From CBFHMJ01 sp965656875 (GTDB lineage: Bacteria > Pseudomonadota > Gammaproteobacteria > Enterobacterales > Alteromonadaceae), in contig CBFHMJ010000038.1 of assembly GCA_965656875.1 (NCBI GenBank), positions 186,001 through 250,000 of the forward strand: a stretch of DNA of 64,000 bases, written 5' to 3'. Below the pieces are notes generated by a model that searched no databases, was not told the origin of the DNA, and saw only the letters and a program-made list of their open reading frames with translations. Made by a program: the position numbers and the translations under genes. Below are positions 55,856 through 64,000 of this stretch, one piece after another (the first letter of the stretch is position 1; each line of letters begins with the position of its first letter).

Positions 55856-56371
55856 CTACCAATATGAAGGATAATGCCTGTCCTTAGATAGGTTGTTGTA
55901 GATTAGAGCCACCACAACCAGAATTATTGAGCCTAATGTGCTCGGCATAAGGAGAAACTCCCATCCCGCACCGGCTAAAAATACAATTATTGGGTTAGAA
56001 CCAGCTGGCGGATGCACCGTTCGTGTAAGCTGCATCGCTGCCAGAGCCGTGGCTAGTGCTAACGCCATACTCCACCAGTCGGGACCTACAAAATGTAGGA
56101 AAAATAGTCCGATAAACGTACTAATAAAATGTCCTAAAATCACATTGCGAGGCTGCGCAAAAGGCGCTTCAGGTATACCAAACAAGATTACACATGATGC
56201 ACCAAACGATCCCATGATCAGTGCTGGCATTTCTTGCCCGGTCATCGTCACTAAAAGTCCAATCGCTGATATCGCGATTAGTCCACCAAGCCATGCAATT
56301 GCGACTTGTTTTGCGGGTATCTTGGGCGGTAACGGTTTCGCCTGCCCTTTCATTTTCGCAAACAAAGACAC
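55856..56371 (-). CDS. HPP family inner-membrane protein
   Basis: This 171-residue integral membrane protein has four predicted transmembrane helices. The family motif is TVHPPAGSNP in the third-to-fourth helix region and SFGASCVILFG lies in the second helix. HPP proteins are linked to nitrite transport in some bacteria and organelles; for this member the substrate is unknown. It may share a transcript with the heme-oxygenase-fold protein gene. A basic N-terminus (MSLFAKMKGQAK) suggests an inside-facing N-terminus. Confidence 0.85.
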   Translation of the reverse strand: MSLFAKMKGQAKPLPPKIPAKQVAIAWLGGLIAISAIGLLVTMTGQEMPALIMGSFGASCVILFGIPEAPFAQPRNVILGHFISTFIGLFFLHFVGPDWWSMALALATALAAMQLTRTVHPPAGSNPIIVFLAGAGWEFLLMPSTLGSIILVVVALIYNNLSKDRHYPSYW

Positions 56372-57010
56372 TTTGGCCCCTCCTTAATAATCTCAGTAAA
56401 AGTTGTAGGTTTGCGTTGTTAAACACGAACCTGAATTTAAGTCTTATCCTTACTGAGTGTTACAAAAGAGCGTCTATCATAAACAAAAATTTCAAAATAA
56501 TTATTACTTTTTAATAAATATTTTTTTACTTTTGTTCAACATCAATCTAAGCGACCCAATAAGGCATCCAAAGTGGACCCAATTTTCATAATTTTGTCAA
56601 CGATTTTCGCCACAAGTAAAGAAAGTAATAGCTTGCAGGACGCTTAATATGTCTGTTTCCAGTACATTTTGGTTCTAATTGTTAATAATTTCGTTAACGG
56701 AAAGTAAGTGTACCGAAAAATTTTAGCAATACCACTCATTTTTTAGGGTTTAGTTCAGAAGTATTGATTCATTATGGGTATAGCAACCAAAATAACAACA
56801 TAACCAATTGTTTTATAAACACTTTAAACCACATCCATGAAGTATGTTTTTTCGTCATAAGGTATACAGTCATGGTGCAGTTTTGCAGGTATAGCATAAG
56901 AACTGCTGTCGATATTCTTAACTTAGTTACTAATTAAGTTAATAAACAAACAGAATCTCATTAACATTTGACGTGTAATTCATCAAATATCAATCATTAA
57001 GGTGAAACAA
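56372..57010. other. About 640-bp gene-free AT-rich region
   Basis: This spacer separates the HPP gene start from the comM end. The promoter of the HPP gene should be near 56400. A weak inverted repeat TTAACTTA/TAAGTTAA (56918-56925 with 56935-56942) is present. I see no ORF, repeat or RNA structure worth calling. Confidence 0.5.
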
Positions 57011-57038
57011 GGAGGGAAAACGACAGGTTTTCACCTCC
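57011..57038 (-). terminator. Probable terminator of comM
   Basis: On the reverse strand GGAGG and GAAAAC pair with GTTTTC and CCTCC across one bulged base (57011-57021 with 57027-57038). Only a short T-containing tract follows. Confidence 0.6.
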
Positions 57039-57063
57039 AAAACTGTTATAACGATAGAATTTT

Positions 57064-58596
57064 TCAAGGTGACTGGCGGATTCTGTTAATAAGCCGGTCC
57101 ATTGCTCTGTATCCCATTGCTTCAGCCAGGTGTTCACGCTGAATATGATCTGATTCCTGTAGGTCAGCGATTGTTCTCGCTACTTTTAAAAGCTTATGAA
57201 ATGCCCGAGCCGACAAAGATAACTTTTCAACAGCATTTTCCAGGAAATCACTGTTTTCACGAGAAAGTTTGCAGTGCATATCTATTTCTCTTGATGTCAT
57301 CAAACCATTTGGTTTTCCCGCTCTGTTAAGTTGACGCTCTCTCGCTATAATCACTCGACTTCGAACAACTTCGCTGGAGTCTCCTCTGTCAGGTTCGATA
57401 TCAGTTAATGCGCCCTTGGGTAATCTCGGTACTTCCAGCTGCAAATCAATTCTGTCCAGAAACGGGCCGGATAAACGATTCAAATAGCGCATAATGCTGT
57501 CTTTAGATGCTCTTCCATCTTCGTAATGTCCGGTCGGACTTGGATTCATTGCTGCAACCAGTTGAAAATTAGCGGGAAAATCAGCCTGACTAGCAGCCCG
57601 GGAGATCGTTATCCGGCCTGTTTCGAGAGGCTCCCTCAATACATCCAGCACTTTTCGTTCAAATTCAGGCAATTCATCCAAAAAGAGTATTCCATTATGA
57701 GCAAGTGATATTTCTCCCGGGCGAGGATTACTACTTCCTCCAACTAAAGCGACAGCAGAACAAGTATGATGAGGCGATCTGAAAGGACGAGTTAACCAGG
57801 TATCGGGATTTATGGTATGCCCACAAACTGAGTGTACAGCAGCCACATCCAGCGCTTCCTGTTCTGACATTTCCGGCAATATAGTTACCATACGTTGTGC
57901 CAACATTGATTTACCCGTCCCGGCCGGTCCCAGAAACAGTAAATTGTGTTGGCCTGCTGCGGCTATTTCCAACACTCGCTTAGCAGTTACTTGTCCGACA
58001 ACATCCTGCATATCCTGTGAATGCCTGACATTAAATGAACGATGACTCGGCGCTGACAAATAGGAACAAACTTCAATATTGGCCAGGTGTTTGAACACTT
58101 GTATCAACGTTTCAACGCCCAAAATCAAAACATCAGGGATCAATGCCCCAATCCGAGCGCTATCTTTGGGAAGTACGCATACTCGCCCACTTTCTTTAGC
58201 CGCCAAAACTGTTGGTATTTCTCCGAGAACCGATCTAATTTCCCCGGATAACGCCAACTCTCCACAAAACTCATACCTGTCCAATATTTCGACAGGTATC
58301 TGTCCCGTTGCGGCAAGGATGCCAACGGCTATTGGCAGGTCAAATCTCCCTCCTTCTTTCGGCAAATCAGCCGGTGCCAGGTTAACAGTGATTCTAAAAG
58401 CGGGAAATTCAAATCCAGAATTGACGAGAGAACTACGAACCCGGTCTCTGGATTCTTTTACAGATGTTTCCGGTAATCCGACTATATTAAATCCGGGCAG
58501 ACCTTTAGAAAGATGAACTTCAACAGTTACAAGGGGTGCATTAATACCGAGTCGTGCTCGGCTGTAGACTATAGCGAGGGACAAAATCAACTCCAT
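57064..58596 (-). CDS. comM: Competence-associated AAA+ helicase ComM (YifB-like)
   Basis: This 510-residue protein of the magnesium-chelatase-like subfamily of AAA+ ATPases has an N-terminal Lon-protease-like fold domain (about 1-180) and AAA+ Walker A LGPAGTGKSML. Walker B is NGILFLDELPEF, followed by the sensor region and a C-terminal Mg-chelatase domain (RAFHKLLKVARTIADL). ComM is a helicase that promotes branch migration during natural transformation in Vibrio and Acinetobacter; most gammaproteobacteria have it. There are no competence genes nearby. Length is normal. Confidence 0.93.
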   Translation of the reverse strand: MELILSLAIVYSRARLGINAPLVTVEVHLSKGLPGFNIVGLPETSVKESRDRVRSSLVNSGFEFPAFRITVNLAPADLPKEGGRFDLPIAVGILAATGQIPVEILDRYEFCGELALSGEIRSVLGEIPTVLAAKESGRVCVLPKDSARIGALIPDVLILGVETLIQVFKHLANIEVCSYLSAPSHRSFNVRHSQDMQDVVGQVTAKRVLEIAAAGQHNLLFLGPAGTGKSMLAQRMVTILPEMSEQEALDVAAVHSVCGHTINPDTWLTRPFRSPHHTCSAVALVGGSSNPRPGEISLAHNGILFLDELPEFERKVLDVLREPLETGRITISRAASQADFPANFQLVAAMNPSPTGHYEDGRASKDSIMRYLNRLSGPFLDRIDLQLEVPRLPKGALTDIEPDRGDSSEVVRSRVIIARERQLNRAGKPNGLMTSREIDMHCKLSRENSDFLENAVEKLSLSARAFHKLLKVARTIADLQESDHIQREHLAEAMGYRAMDRLINRIRQSP

Positions 58597-58911
58597 TTAC
58601 CTATTTTCCATACCTTGATTAGACTACAGCACCAACTGAAATTGCAATGAAATTCACGAAAGATTGGAAAAAAAAGACGTTTCCATTCGTTTAATTAACA
58701 AACAGCCACCCTTTTATTAACAATGAGTTAAATTTGTTTCGGTAATCTTTTGTACAACCAACTTCATACCCCATATGAATCGAACAAGGTAAAACATTGG
58801 TTAATTTTATGTATATATTGTTGTAGCGCTATTTTAAATAAGATATAGTTCTGAAACATCGGTTGCGGTACATGAGTATATCGCTCTGCAAAAAATAATA
58901 AGAACCAGCCC
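58597..58911. other. 315-bp divergent intergenic region
   Basis: This AT-rich spacer lies between comM and the NUDIX hydrolase gene. It probably carries both promoters. A reverse ORF at 58764-59027 overlaps the NUDIX gene and appears to be a shadow. Nothing else is seen. Confidence 0.5.
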
Positions 58912-59397
58912 ATGAATTTTAATTTTTGCCCCAGGTGCGGGACTAAAAGCAACGATAAAGTTAAAAATAATGCCGTTTTTATTTGCAGTTCGGTTAACTG
59001 TGATTTCCAGTCCTGGAATAACCCCACACCTGTGGCCGCTTCCCTGTTAGAAACACCTCACGGCATCGTTTTAGCCAGAAATAAAACCTGGCCGGAAAAC
59101 ATGTACGGTTTAATTACCGGTTTCGTAGAGTTCAACGAGCATCCAGAAGAAACGGCATTAAGAGAAGCTAAAGAAGAACTCGGCGTAGATGCCAGTATTG
59201 TTTCATTTCTGGGATTTCACCTGATAAAAGAATTTAATCAATTGCTATTTGGATATCATTTGAAGACAGATTCAACCGAACTGAACATCGGTGATGAACT
59301 GGCAGAGATTAAATTTATACCGCAGGGAAAACTCAAACCCTGGAACTTTGGAACCGGATACGTAGTAAGAGATTATTTAGATCAGTTGTCACGATGA
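58912..59397 (+). CDS. NUDIX hydrolase with zinc-ribbon N-terminus
   Basis: This 161-residue protein has an N-terminal Cys4 zinc ribbon (C6, C9, C25, C30), as in NudC-like proteins, and a NUDIX box GFVEFNEHPEETALREAKEELG with the catalytic REAKEE glutamates. It hydrolyses a nucleoside diphosphate linked to another group; NADH, capped RNA and ADP-sugars are possible. It is shorter than E. coli NudC (257) and lacks its N-terminal domain, so the NADH-pyrophosphatase function is not certain. It precedes the lipid operon on the same strand by 31 bases, and cotranscription is possible. Confidence 0.88.
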   Translation: MNFNFCPRCGTKSNDKVKNNAVFICSSVNCDFQSWNNPTPVAASLLETPHGIVLARNKTWPENMYGLITGFVEFNEHPEETALREAKEELGVDASIVSFLGFHLIKEFNQLLFGYHLKTDSTELNIGDELAEIKFIPQGKLKPWNFGTGYVVRDYLDQLSR

Positions 59398-59428
59398 TCA
59401 AATATATTCTAATTCGGAGACATCTCAC

Positions 59429-60205
59429 ATGGAAAACTTGTTAGAAAGCAACAGTTTTTACTGGATAGTTTTATATCTTGCCATTGGTAAGATTGTCCTT
59501 GGCATTTTTTGGACAATCTTGATGAAGCACGACCATCTGCTATCTCATCGGGTCTACAAAGTAGAGATTCCTGATGGACAAAAAGCGCGTGAATACAAAA
59601 ATTCATGGCATGTCATCAGTGATGGCGTTGCGCTGTACTTATTAGTGTATTTTGATCTGATTTCCTTTGCGGAAAGCACGCTAACGACCACAATCACAAC
59701 ATTCCTTATTTTCTACGCCTGGGTTGAAACCTGGTATTACTTCACACATCGCCTGATGCACAAATACGACTGGTTATATAAATACCATCGAATGCATCAC
59801 CTTTCTTTAGTGGTTACCCCGCTATCATCAATTTCCATGTCTAACGTCGAAAAAATTGGTTTTTATACCGGTGGCTGGCTTGGATTTATGGCACTGATTT
59901 CATGGTGGGTACCGGTCAGTCTGTACGGTATTGTTGCCTACTATACCTACCACTTTATCGTCAGCTTACATGGTCACAGTAACACTGAAGCTTCGGCCAT
60001 GAATAGTTTACTCGCCAAAGCAGGAATGGGTTCAGCTACCAGTCACGCGATCCATCATGCACGATTCAGAAAGAACTATGGGTTTTCAAATATGTTTTGG
60101 GACAGAGTATTTGGAACCTATGCCGAAGACACAATTGATATGCAGGAACGAGCCATCAAAAAAGATGGAACGACGTCTATAAAAACAATATTAAAAACTA
60201 ACTAG
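59429..60205 (+). CDS. Fatty acid hydroxylase/sterol desaturase superfamily membrane protein
   Basis: This 258-residue di-iron membrane protein has three to four hydrophobic helices. The superfamily histidine boxes are HRLMH (107-111), HRMHH (120-124), HGHSN (181-185) and HAIHH (206-210). Members hydroxylate or desaturate fatty acids and sterol-like lipids, with oxygen. GGAGA lies just before the ATG. It is the first gene of the tight lipid operon; the acyl substrate is probably bound to the ACP encoded downstream. Confidence 0.88.
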   Translation: MENLLESNSFYWIVLYLAIGKIVLGIFWTILMKHDHLLSHRVYKVEIPDGQKAREYKNSWHVISDGVALYLLVYFDLISFAESTLTTTITTFLIFYAWVETWYYFTHRLMHKYDWLYKYHRMHHLSLVVTPLSSISMSNVEKIGFYTGGWLGFMALISWWVPVSLYGIVAYYTYHFIVSLHGHSNTEASAMNSLLAKAGMGSATSHAIHHARFRKNYGFSNMFWDRVFGTYAEDTIDMQERAIKKDGTTSIKTILKTN

Positions 60206-60219
60206 TCAGGAGAATAGCT

Positions 60220-61068
60220 GTGTCTAATCAACAAGATATTGATGTCAGTTACGGTGTATCTAATGATTTCTTCCGCTTATGGCTTGATAAGCGAATGACC
60301 TACACCTGTGGTGTATACGAAACGCCTGAAGACACACTGGAGCAGGCTCAAACCAACAAACTGGAACACCATTACAAAGCCGCACGCGTTACACCTCAAA
60401 GCCGGGTGTTAGATATTGGTTGTGGCTGGGGTTCAAATATTGAGTTTCTCGCAGTCGATAAGCAAGTTCAGGATGTCGTTGGTATTACGCTGTCAGAAGA
60501 TCAATATCATGAGATTCTTAAGAAAGACTTACCAAACACAACAACAGAATGCCTTTCATATGTCGATTACAAACCTGAAACGTTGTTCGATTCAGTCATC
60601 AGTATCGGTATGTTTGAACATGTAGCCACACCAGAAGACACCAGAAATGGCCGCCACATCGACATCTACCGCGATTACTTCAAGAAAGCCTGGGAATGGA
60701 CACGTCCTGGCGCCTGGTTCTCATTGCAATCTGTAATTGGCGCAAAAATTCCACGAGGCAAAGCACTGCGCGAATTAGCCTGGGCAACCTATGAAATATT
60801 CCCTGGTGCTATTTCTCCTCGTCTTGAAGACATCATGGAATCAGCCATGCCTTACTGGGAAGTTGTTGAGCTTCATACTCGCCGTGAACACTACGCTAAA
60901 ACAACCGAAGACTGGCTTGAAAGACTGATTGCCAACAAACAGGAAATCGTAGAACGCTGGGGACAAAAGCGTTTTGACGACTATGAGCGCTATCTGAAAG
61001 CTTGCTCAATGTCTTTTAGAAATAACTATCAATCTTTAGCTCAACTGGCGCTTAGACGTATCGACTAA
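60220..61068 (+). CDS. Cyclopropane-fatty-acid-synthase-like SAM methyltransferase
   Basis: This 282-residue soluble methyltransferase begins with a YGVSNDFFRLWLD/MTYTCGVY segment highly typical of the CFA/mycolic-acid synthase family. The SAM loop is VLDIGCGWG (about 64-72), followed by GITLSEDQ and the SIGMFEHV motif with a bicarbonate-binding-type His. The start is GTG at 60220 with AGGAG at 60208-60212. It is shorter than E. coli Cfa (382) because it lacks the N-terminal substrate-docking domain. It may methylate, cyclopropanate or otherwise C-methylate an unsaturated acyl chain on the ACP of this operon. Exact chemistry is unknown. Confidence 0.88.
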   Translation: MSNQQDIDVSYGVSNDFFRLWLDKRMTYTCGVYETPEDTLEQAQTNKLEHHYKAARVTPQSRVLDIGCGWGSNIEFLAVDKQVQDVVGITLSEDQYHEILKKDLPNTTTECLSYVDYKPETLFDSVISIGMFEHVATPEDTRNGRHIDIYRDYFKKAWEWTRPGAWFSLQSVIGAKIPRGKALRELAWATYEIFPGAISPRLEDIMESAMPYWEVVELHTRREHYAKTTEDWLERLIANKQEIVERWGQKRFDDYERYLKACSMSFRNNYQSLAQLALRRID

Positions 61069-61081
61069 CAGGAGTTTTTAC

Positions 61082-61351
61082 ATGACAACCACACAACTAA
61101 CTGAAGAACAAAAAATTGAACTGGTCAAAAAAGCATTTGTTTACGCCCGACCAGAAGACACAGCAATGGCAGAGAATCTGGATATCGATCAGCCTATTGA
61201 ACAGTTAGGCATTCAGTCAATTACGGCGTTAGAAATGGCCGGCTTCATCGAAGAAGAACTGGACATTGAATTTACAGATAAAGAATTAGTAGGCATTAAC
61301 AAAATCAGAGATCTGATTGATTTGATCGATGCTGCCGCGTCACGCGCTTAA
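61082..61351 (+). CDS. Dedicated acyl carrier protein
   Basis: This 89-residue acidic helical protein has the phosphopantetheine attachment serine at S46 in LGIQSITALEM (consensus LGxDSL; here Gln precedes Ser). It has the usual three-helix pattern ending in an acidic EEELDIEF stretch. It is not the housekeeping AcpP, which would sit with fab genes. Its position among desaturases and the acyl-AMP ligase implies it carries the fatty acyl chain through the pathway. It begins 13 bases after the methyltransferase gene. Confidence 0.92.
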   Translation: MTTTQLTEEQKIELVKKAFVYARPEDTAMAENLDIDQPIEQLGIQSITALEMAGFIEEELDIEFTDKELVGINKIRDLIDLIDAAASRA

Positions 61352-61413
61352 GCATCAACAAGTCCTTATTAAACCAGCCAGACCAGACAATTAATAGCAG
61401 AGAGGTAAACGGT

Positions 61414-62295
61414 ATGACGTCTCCGGCAGCACGAAGAAAAGAAAGAATGTACAGAGAATATATGGACTTTTTCGACCGCGCGGAGAAGCAACGCCGGTGG
61501 CACCCTCTGAATGATATTGACTGGGACTGGCTTGAAAATGCCAAAAACAGTCAGGACGCACGTAATAAAGAAGGCGTGGCCAATGATGAAAATGTCGCTA
61601 CGTGTCTCGAAACTTTCTGCGCAGTTGAGCTGTTCATACCTGATTACACCATGGCAGGACTGAATATGGCTCGGGACTTTTTCGGTCAGTCCTGGTTCCA
61701 TCTTGCCTGGGGTTATGAAGAATCAAAACATTCCCTGTGTTTCAGAAATTATCTGACACAAAGTGGCTTAAGGACTGAACAACAATACCAGGATTTTGAA
61801 GATAAAGTACTGGAAAAAGTCTGGACCAAACCATTTGAAACCTACCGTCAAATGGCTTGTTACGGTGCTCTTCAGGAAGCCGCAACGTTTCTGATTTACT
61901 TGTCTCAGCGTAAACACTATGAGCAAACAGACAACCCACTACTCACCCAGATTTTCAATTACATCGCTCGCGATGAAGCAGCTCATACATCGTTGTACAG
62001 AAAGTTCCTGGAATTCGAATTTGAAGAAGACAGAGAAGGCACAGAAGAAGATTTAGCGTACGTTATTTCACACTTCGAAATGCCAGGCGTTAATCTCGTT
62101 CCTGATTTTGAAGTTCGTCTTCAATCACAAGGTGTTGGCATCTCATCTCAATACTTTATGGAACAGGGCATCATGCCAACGCTAAAACGATTTGGCATGA
62201 ACAGACGCTCAATGACTAAAGCACTGCATCGCAGAAGACAAAAAATTGCAGCGGGTCAGATTAATGAAGAACAACAAGTCGCGCTAACGGCGTAA
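61414..62295 (+). CDS. Soluble di-iron acyl-ACP desaturase
   Basis: This 293-residue ferritin-like enzyme of the plant stearoyl-ACP/DesA type. Iron ligands can be placed by alignment: E72, E103 and H106 in WGYEESKH, E155 in LQEAAT, and E188 and H191 in ARDEAAH, spacings that match the castor enzyme. It inserts a cis double bond into an ACP-bound acyl chain. Regiospecificity cannot be read here. It follows the ACP gene in the operon. Confidence 0.9.
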   Translation: MTSPAARRKERMYREYMDFFDRAEKQRRWHPLNDIDWDWLENAKNSQDARNKEGVANDENVATCLETFCAVELFIPDYTMAGLNMARDFFGQSWFHLAWGYEESKHSLCFRNYLTQSGLRTEQQYQDFEDKVLEKVWTKPFETYRQMACYGALQEAATFLIYLSQRKHYEQTDNPLLTQIFNYIARDEAAHTSLYRKFLEFEFEEDREGTEEDLAYVISHFEMPGVNLVPDFEVRLQSQGVGISSQYFMEQGIMPTLKRFGMNRRSMTKALHRRRQKIAAGQINEEQQVALTA

Positions 62296-62317
62296 CGCAA
62301 CACCGGAGGCAACAGAC

Positions 62318-63370
62318 ATGACGTTTACTGCACAGGATCGCCCGGTTCTTGATCGAGCGCTTTATCGCCCATCTCATGCATGGGCGACCGCTTATATACT
62401 CTACGCCATTTGTTTATATGGCTTGCCAGCGACAGCTTGTTACCTGATTGCCATGGGTGACTGGGCCACATGGCTAAAAGTGATCACTATTTTACCGCTA
62501 ACCTTTCTTGCTGGTTATGGAATCAACATGCTGGGTTTTCTGGGCCACGAAGGCACACACGGTTCACTACTGAGAAATCGTAAGTGGAGTGCTATTGTCG
62601 GCGTCTTTTTTGCCTCAGCGGTTGTAACATACTTTGAAATGGGCTTCGCAATCAGTCATTGGAATCACCATCGTTTCACCAATCAGAAAGATGATCCGGA
62701 CCCGGCACCCGTAAAAAAACTGGATACCTGGTGGAAACGAATTCTGTTCTCTCGCCTGATCTACAACACAATTTATTTTAAATACACCTGGATCATTGCG
62801 TCAGGCAAGCCAAATCCATTGAAGTACAAAATGGCCTATCCTGAAAAAGATCAGATCTTGTTTGCTCGCCTGAATTTCCTGTTTGCAGCAATCTGGCTGG
62901 CGTTTTACATCAGTATCGCTATCTGGGACTGGAAAGCAGGACTGTTTTGTGTGTTATTCCCGTTATTAGCGGTTAACGTTATTGGTGCTTGTCAGATCTA
63001 CATCGATCATGCTGGTCTGGATGACAGATTCTTCGGCAATGCATACAGCCGTACATCACCAATTATGACTGCCTTATTCTTTGGTGCAAATTACCATCTT
63101 GAGCATCACGCTTACCCGGGTATTCCTTGTTATCGCTTGCCTAAAGTTCATCGTTTACTGGTAGAAAACGGGACTTACGACAAAGCTAAGCCTCACTTTT
63201 TCACCGGATTCTTCGAAGCATTTAAACCAATGACCCTCCCCTACAATGGTGGTGACATAGGTCAGGATTTTGATGCATTCGCGCCGGCATTTCAGGGTGA
63301 TAAGCAATCAGCGGACGCCGGTAAGAACGTCGATGAAACCATAGTAAAACCTGAAGTAAAAGTCAGCTAA
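62318..63370 (+). CDS. Membrane fatty acid desaturase
   Basis: This 350-residue integral membrane desaturase has four to five hydrophobic helices. The three histidine boxes are GHEGTH (about 76-81), HWNHH (114-118) and HLEHH (in NYHLEHHAYP). This is the acyl-lipid/acyl-CoA (or acyl-ACP) desaturase family. It may introduce a second unsaturation (alkene or acetylene) into the ACP-bound chain. The C-terminal 50 residues are hydrophilic and charged. It lies 22 bases after the soluble desaturase gene and 13 bases before the acyl-AMP ligase gene. Confidence 0.92.
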   Translation: MTFTAQDRPVLDRALYRPSHAWATAYILYAICLYGLPATACYLIAMGDWATWLKVITILPLTFLAGYGINMLGFLGHEGTHGSLLRNRKWSAIVGVFFASAVVTYFEMGFAISHWNHHRFTNQKDDPDPAPVKKLDTWWKRILFSRLIYNTIYFKYTWIIASGKPNPLKYKMAYPEKDQILFARLNFLFAAIWLAFYISIAIWDWKAGLFCVLFPLLAVNVIGACQIYIDHAGLDDRFFGNAYSRTSPIMTALFFGANYHLEHHAYPGIPCYRLPKVHRLLVENGTYDKAKPHFFTGFFEAFKPMTLPYNGGDIGQDFDAFAPAFQGDKQSADAGKNVDETIVKPEVKVS

Positions 63371-63383
63371 GGTAAGGTCAGAT

Positions 63384-64000
63384 ATGCTATACGATGAGAT
63401 CGCGACATTTGAACAAGATCACCAGACACTCAGACATTTTCTGAATGGTGACGGCTCTTTTCGGGCAGTGTCTTTGCATCAGAGCTGGCTCCAGGCCAGT
63501 AAACTGGCTGCATCATTGCAATCAATAGTGTCGAAACAAGGCGAAGCTGTCGCGCTCATCGTTAATGAACCAGAAGCATTCATTGATGCCTTTGTTGCCT
63601 GTACTATAGCAGGCGTCGTTGCGGTTCCTGTCAGCCCACCTGCGCCCAACACGGATATGAACTGGTATCAATCTCTGCTGTTACACATCTTGCAGCAATC
63701 AGGGGCCAGAACACTTGTTACAACTGAAGCGTTAGCATCGTTGTTCGATCAACGTCCGGAATTTCTGACCGTTACAACGGTTGAAGATATGATGACGTCG
63801 CCTGACACAAGCTGTGCACCAGCCTTACTATCGCCAGACGACACATGCTTCATTCAATTTACATCAGGATCAACCGGAAAACCGAAAGGTGTTGTCGTTA
63901 GCTACGGGAATCTGGACGCCAATGTTCACGCCATAGGCCAACAACTCGCAGTAACGCCAGAAGATACTGCTGTCTCGTGGTTGCCGATGCACCATGACAT
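63384..64000 (+). CDS. Fatty acyl-AMP ligase-like adenylate-forming enzyme (runs off window end)
   Basis: The frame from the ATG at 63384 is open for 205 codons to the window edge. The translation contains the adenylate-forming signature FTSGSTGKPKGVV and then SWLPMHHDM, typical of fatty acyl-AMP ligases (FAAL), with the N-terminal domain before it. FAALs activate a free fatty acid and load it directly on an ACP, here probably the product of 61082-61351. The C-terminal domain and any fused ACP, ketosynthase or reductase modules lie outside the window, so a larger multidomain protein is possible. Confidence 0.88.
   Translation, partial: MLYDEIATFEQDHQTLRHFLNGDGSFRAVSLHQSWLQASKLAASLQSIVSKQGEAVALIVNEPEAFIDAFVACTIAGVVAVPVSPPAPNTDMNWYQSLLLHILQQSGARTLVTTEALASLFDQRPEFLTVTTVEDMMTSPDTSCAPALLSPDDTCFIQFTSGSTGKPKGVVVSYGNLDANVHAIGQQLAVTPEDTAVSWLPMHHD

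Noticed and set aside
58764..59027. 87-codon reverse ORF overlapping the NUDIX gene
   Set aside because: It overlaps the start of a well-supported gene with an intact zinc ribbon.
1..64000. tRNA, rRNA, CRISPR array, insertion sequence or prophage
   Set aside because: No tRNA-like cloverleaf, direct repeat-spacer pattern, transposase or integrase was found by reading. A dedicated search was not possible.

Overview
The window looks like chromosomal DNA of a free-living, moderately AT-rich gammaproteobacterium. This rests on gene order and family content: glnE next to a CYTH/CHAD triphosphatase gene, djlA and amgK-murU beside lptD-surA-pdxA-rsmA-apaH, rplU-rpmA-obgE opposite ispB, mdh opposite argR, ubiE-ubiJ-ubiB, rep, a cytochrome c5 and proBA. 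The winged-helix/PD40 sensor, a DUF885 peptidase-like protein and DUF3718 would suit a marine Kangiellaceae or Oceanospirillales-type lineage, but that placement is a guess. I saw no tRNA, rRNA, CRISPR array, insertion sequence or prophage.

Layout. 1-13.8 kb is core: nitrogen signalling (glnE, cut by the window edge), envelope proteins, cell-wall sugar recycling (amgK-murU), outer-membrane assembly (lptD, surA), pdxA, rsmA and apaH (apaG is absent). 14-16.1 kb is a chemoreceptor with a structured leader. 16.3-22.7 kb carries a small secreted DUF3718 protein, folA, obgE, rpmA, rplU, ispB, mdh and argR (with a candidate ARG box). 22.7-29.6 kb is accessory metabolism: a DyP-type peroxidase with an altered distal residue, gamma-glutamyltransferase, acyl-CoA thioesterase II, a K+ channel operon and a short-chain fatty-acid transporter. 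At 29.65 kb is a clear c-di-GMP-I (GEMM) riboswitch with no ordinary gene behind it. 30-36.2 kb carries a DUF885 protein, a diguanylate cyclase and a secreted alpha/beta hydrolase paired with a DUF4785-like protein. 36.3-45.3 kb has ubiquinone genes (ubiE, ubiJ, ubiB, ubiK), a YceI protein, rep and a GAF-GGDEF-EAL protein with a degenerate EAL domain.

The most unusual non-coding DNA is at 48.9-50.7 kb. It follows a membrane-anchored winged-helix regulator gene. Two copies of a helically phased array (four TAAG units at exactly 10, 11 and 11 bp) lie 1 kb apart. The first precedes a small secreted peptide gene. The second precedes about 350 bp without a convincing gene but with a series of perfect hairpins ending in a strong intrinsic terminator, which looks like an undescribed small RNA.

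50.7-58.6 kb has proBA, a 5'-nucleotidase-type lipoprotein, a heme-oxygenase-fold protein, an HPP membrane protein and comM. From 59.4 kb to the window end runs a tight operon: fatty-acid-hydroxylase/sterol-desaturase family protein, cyclopropane-synthase-like methyltransferase, dedicated acyl carrier protein, soluble acyl-ACP desaturase, membrane fatty-acid desaturase and a fatty acyl-AMP ligase (cut by the window edge). Together they look like a carrier-protein-bound pathway to an unusual modified fatty acid. Its product cannot be named from this sequence.
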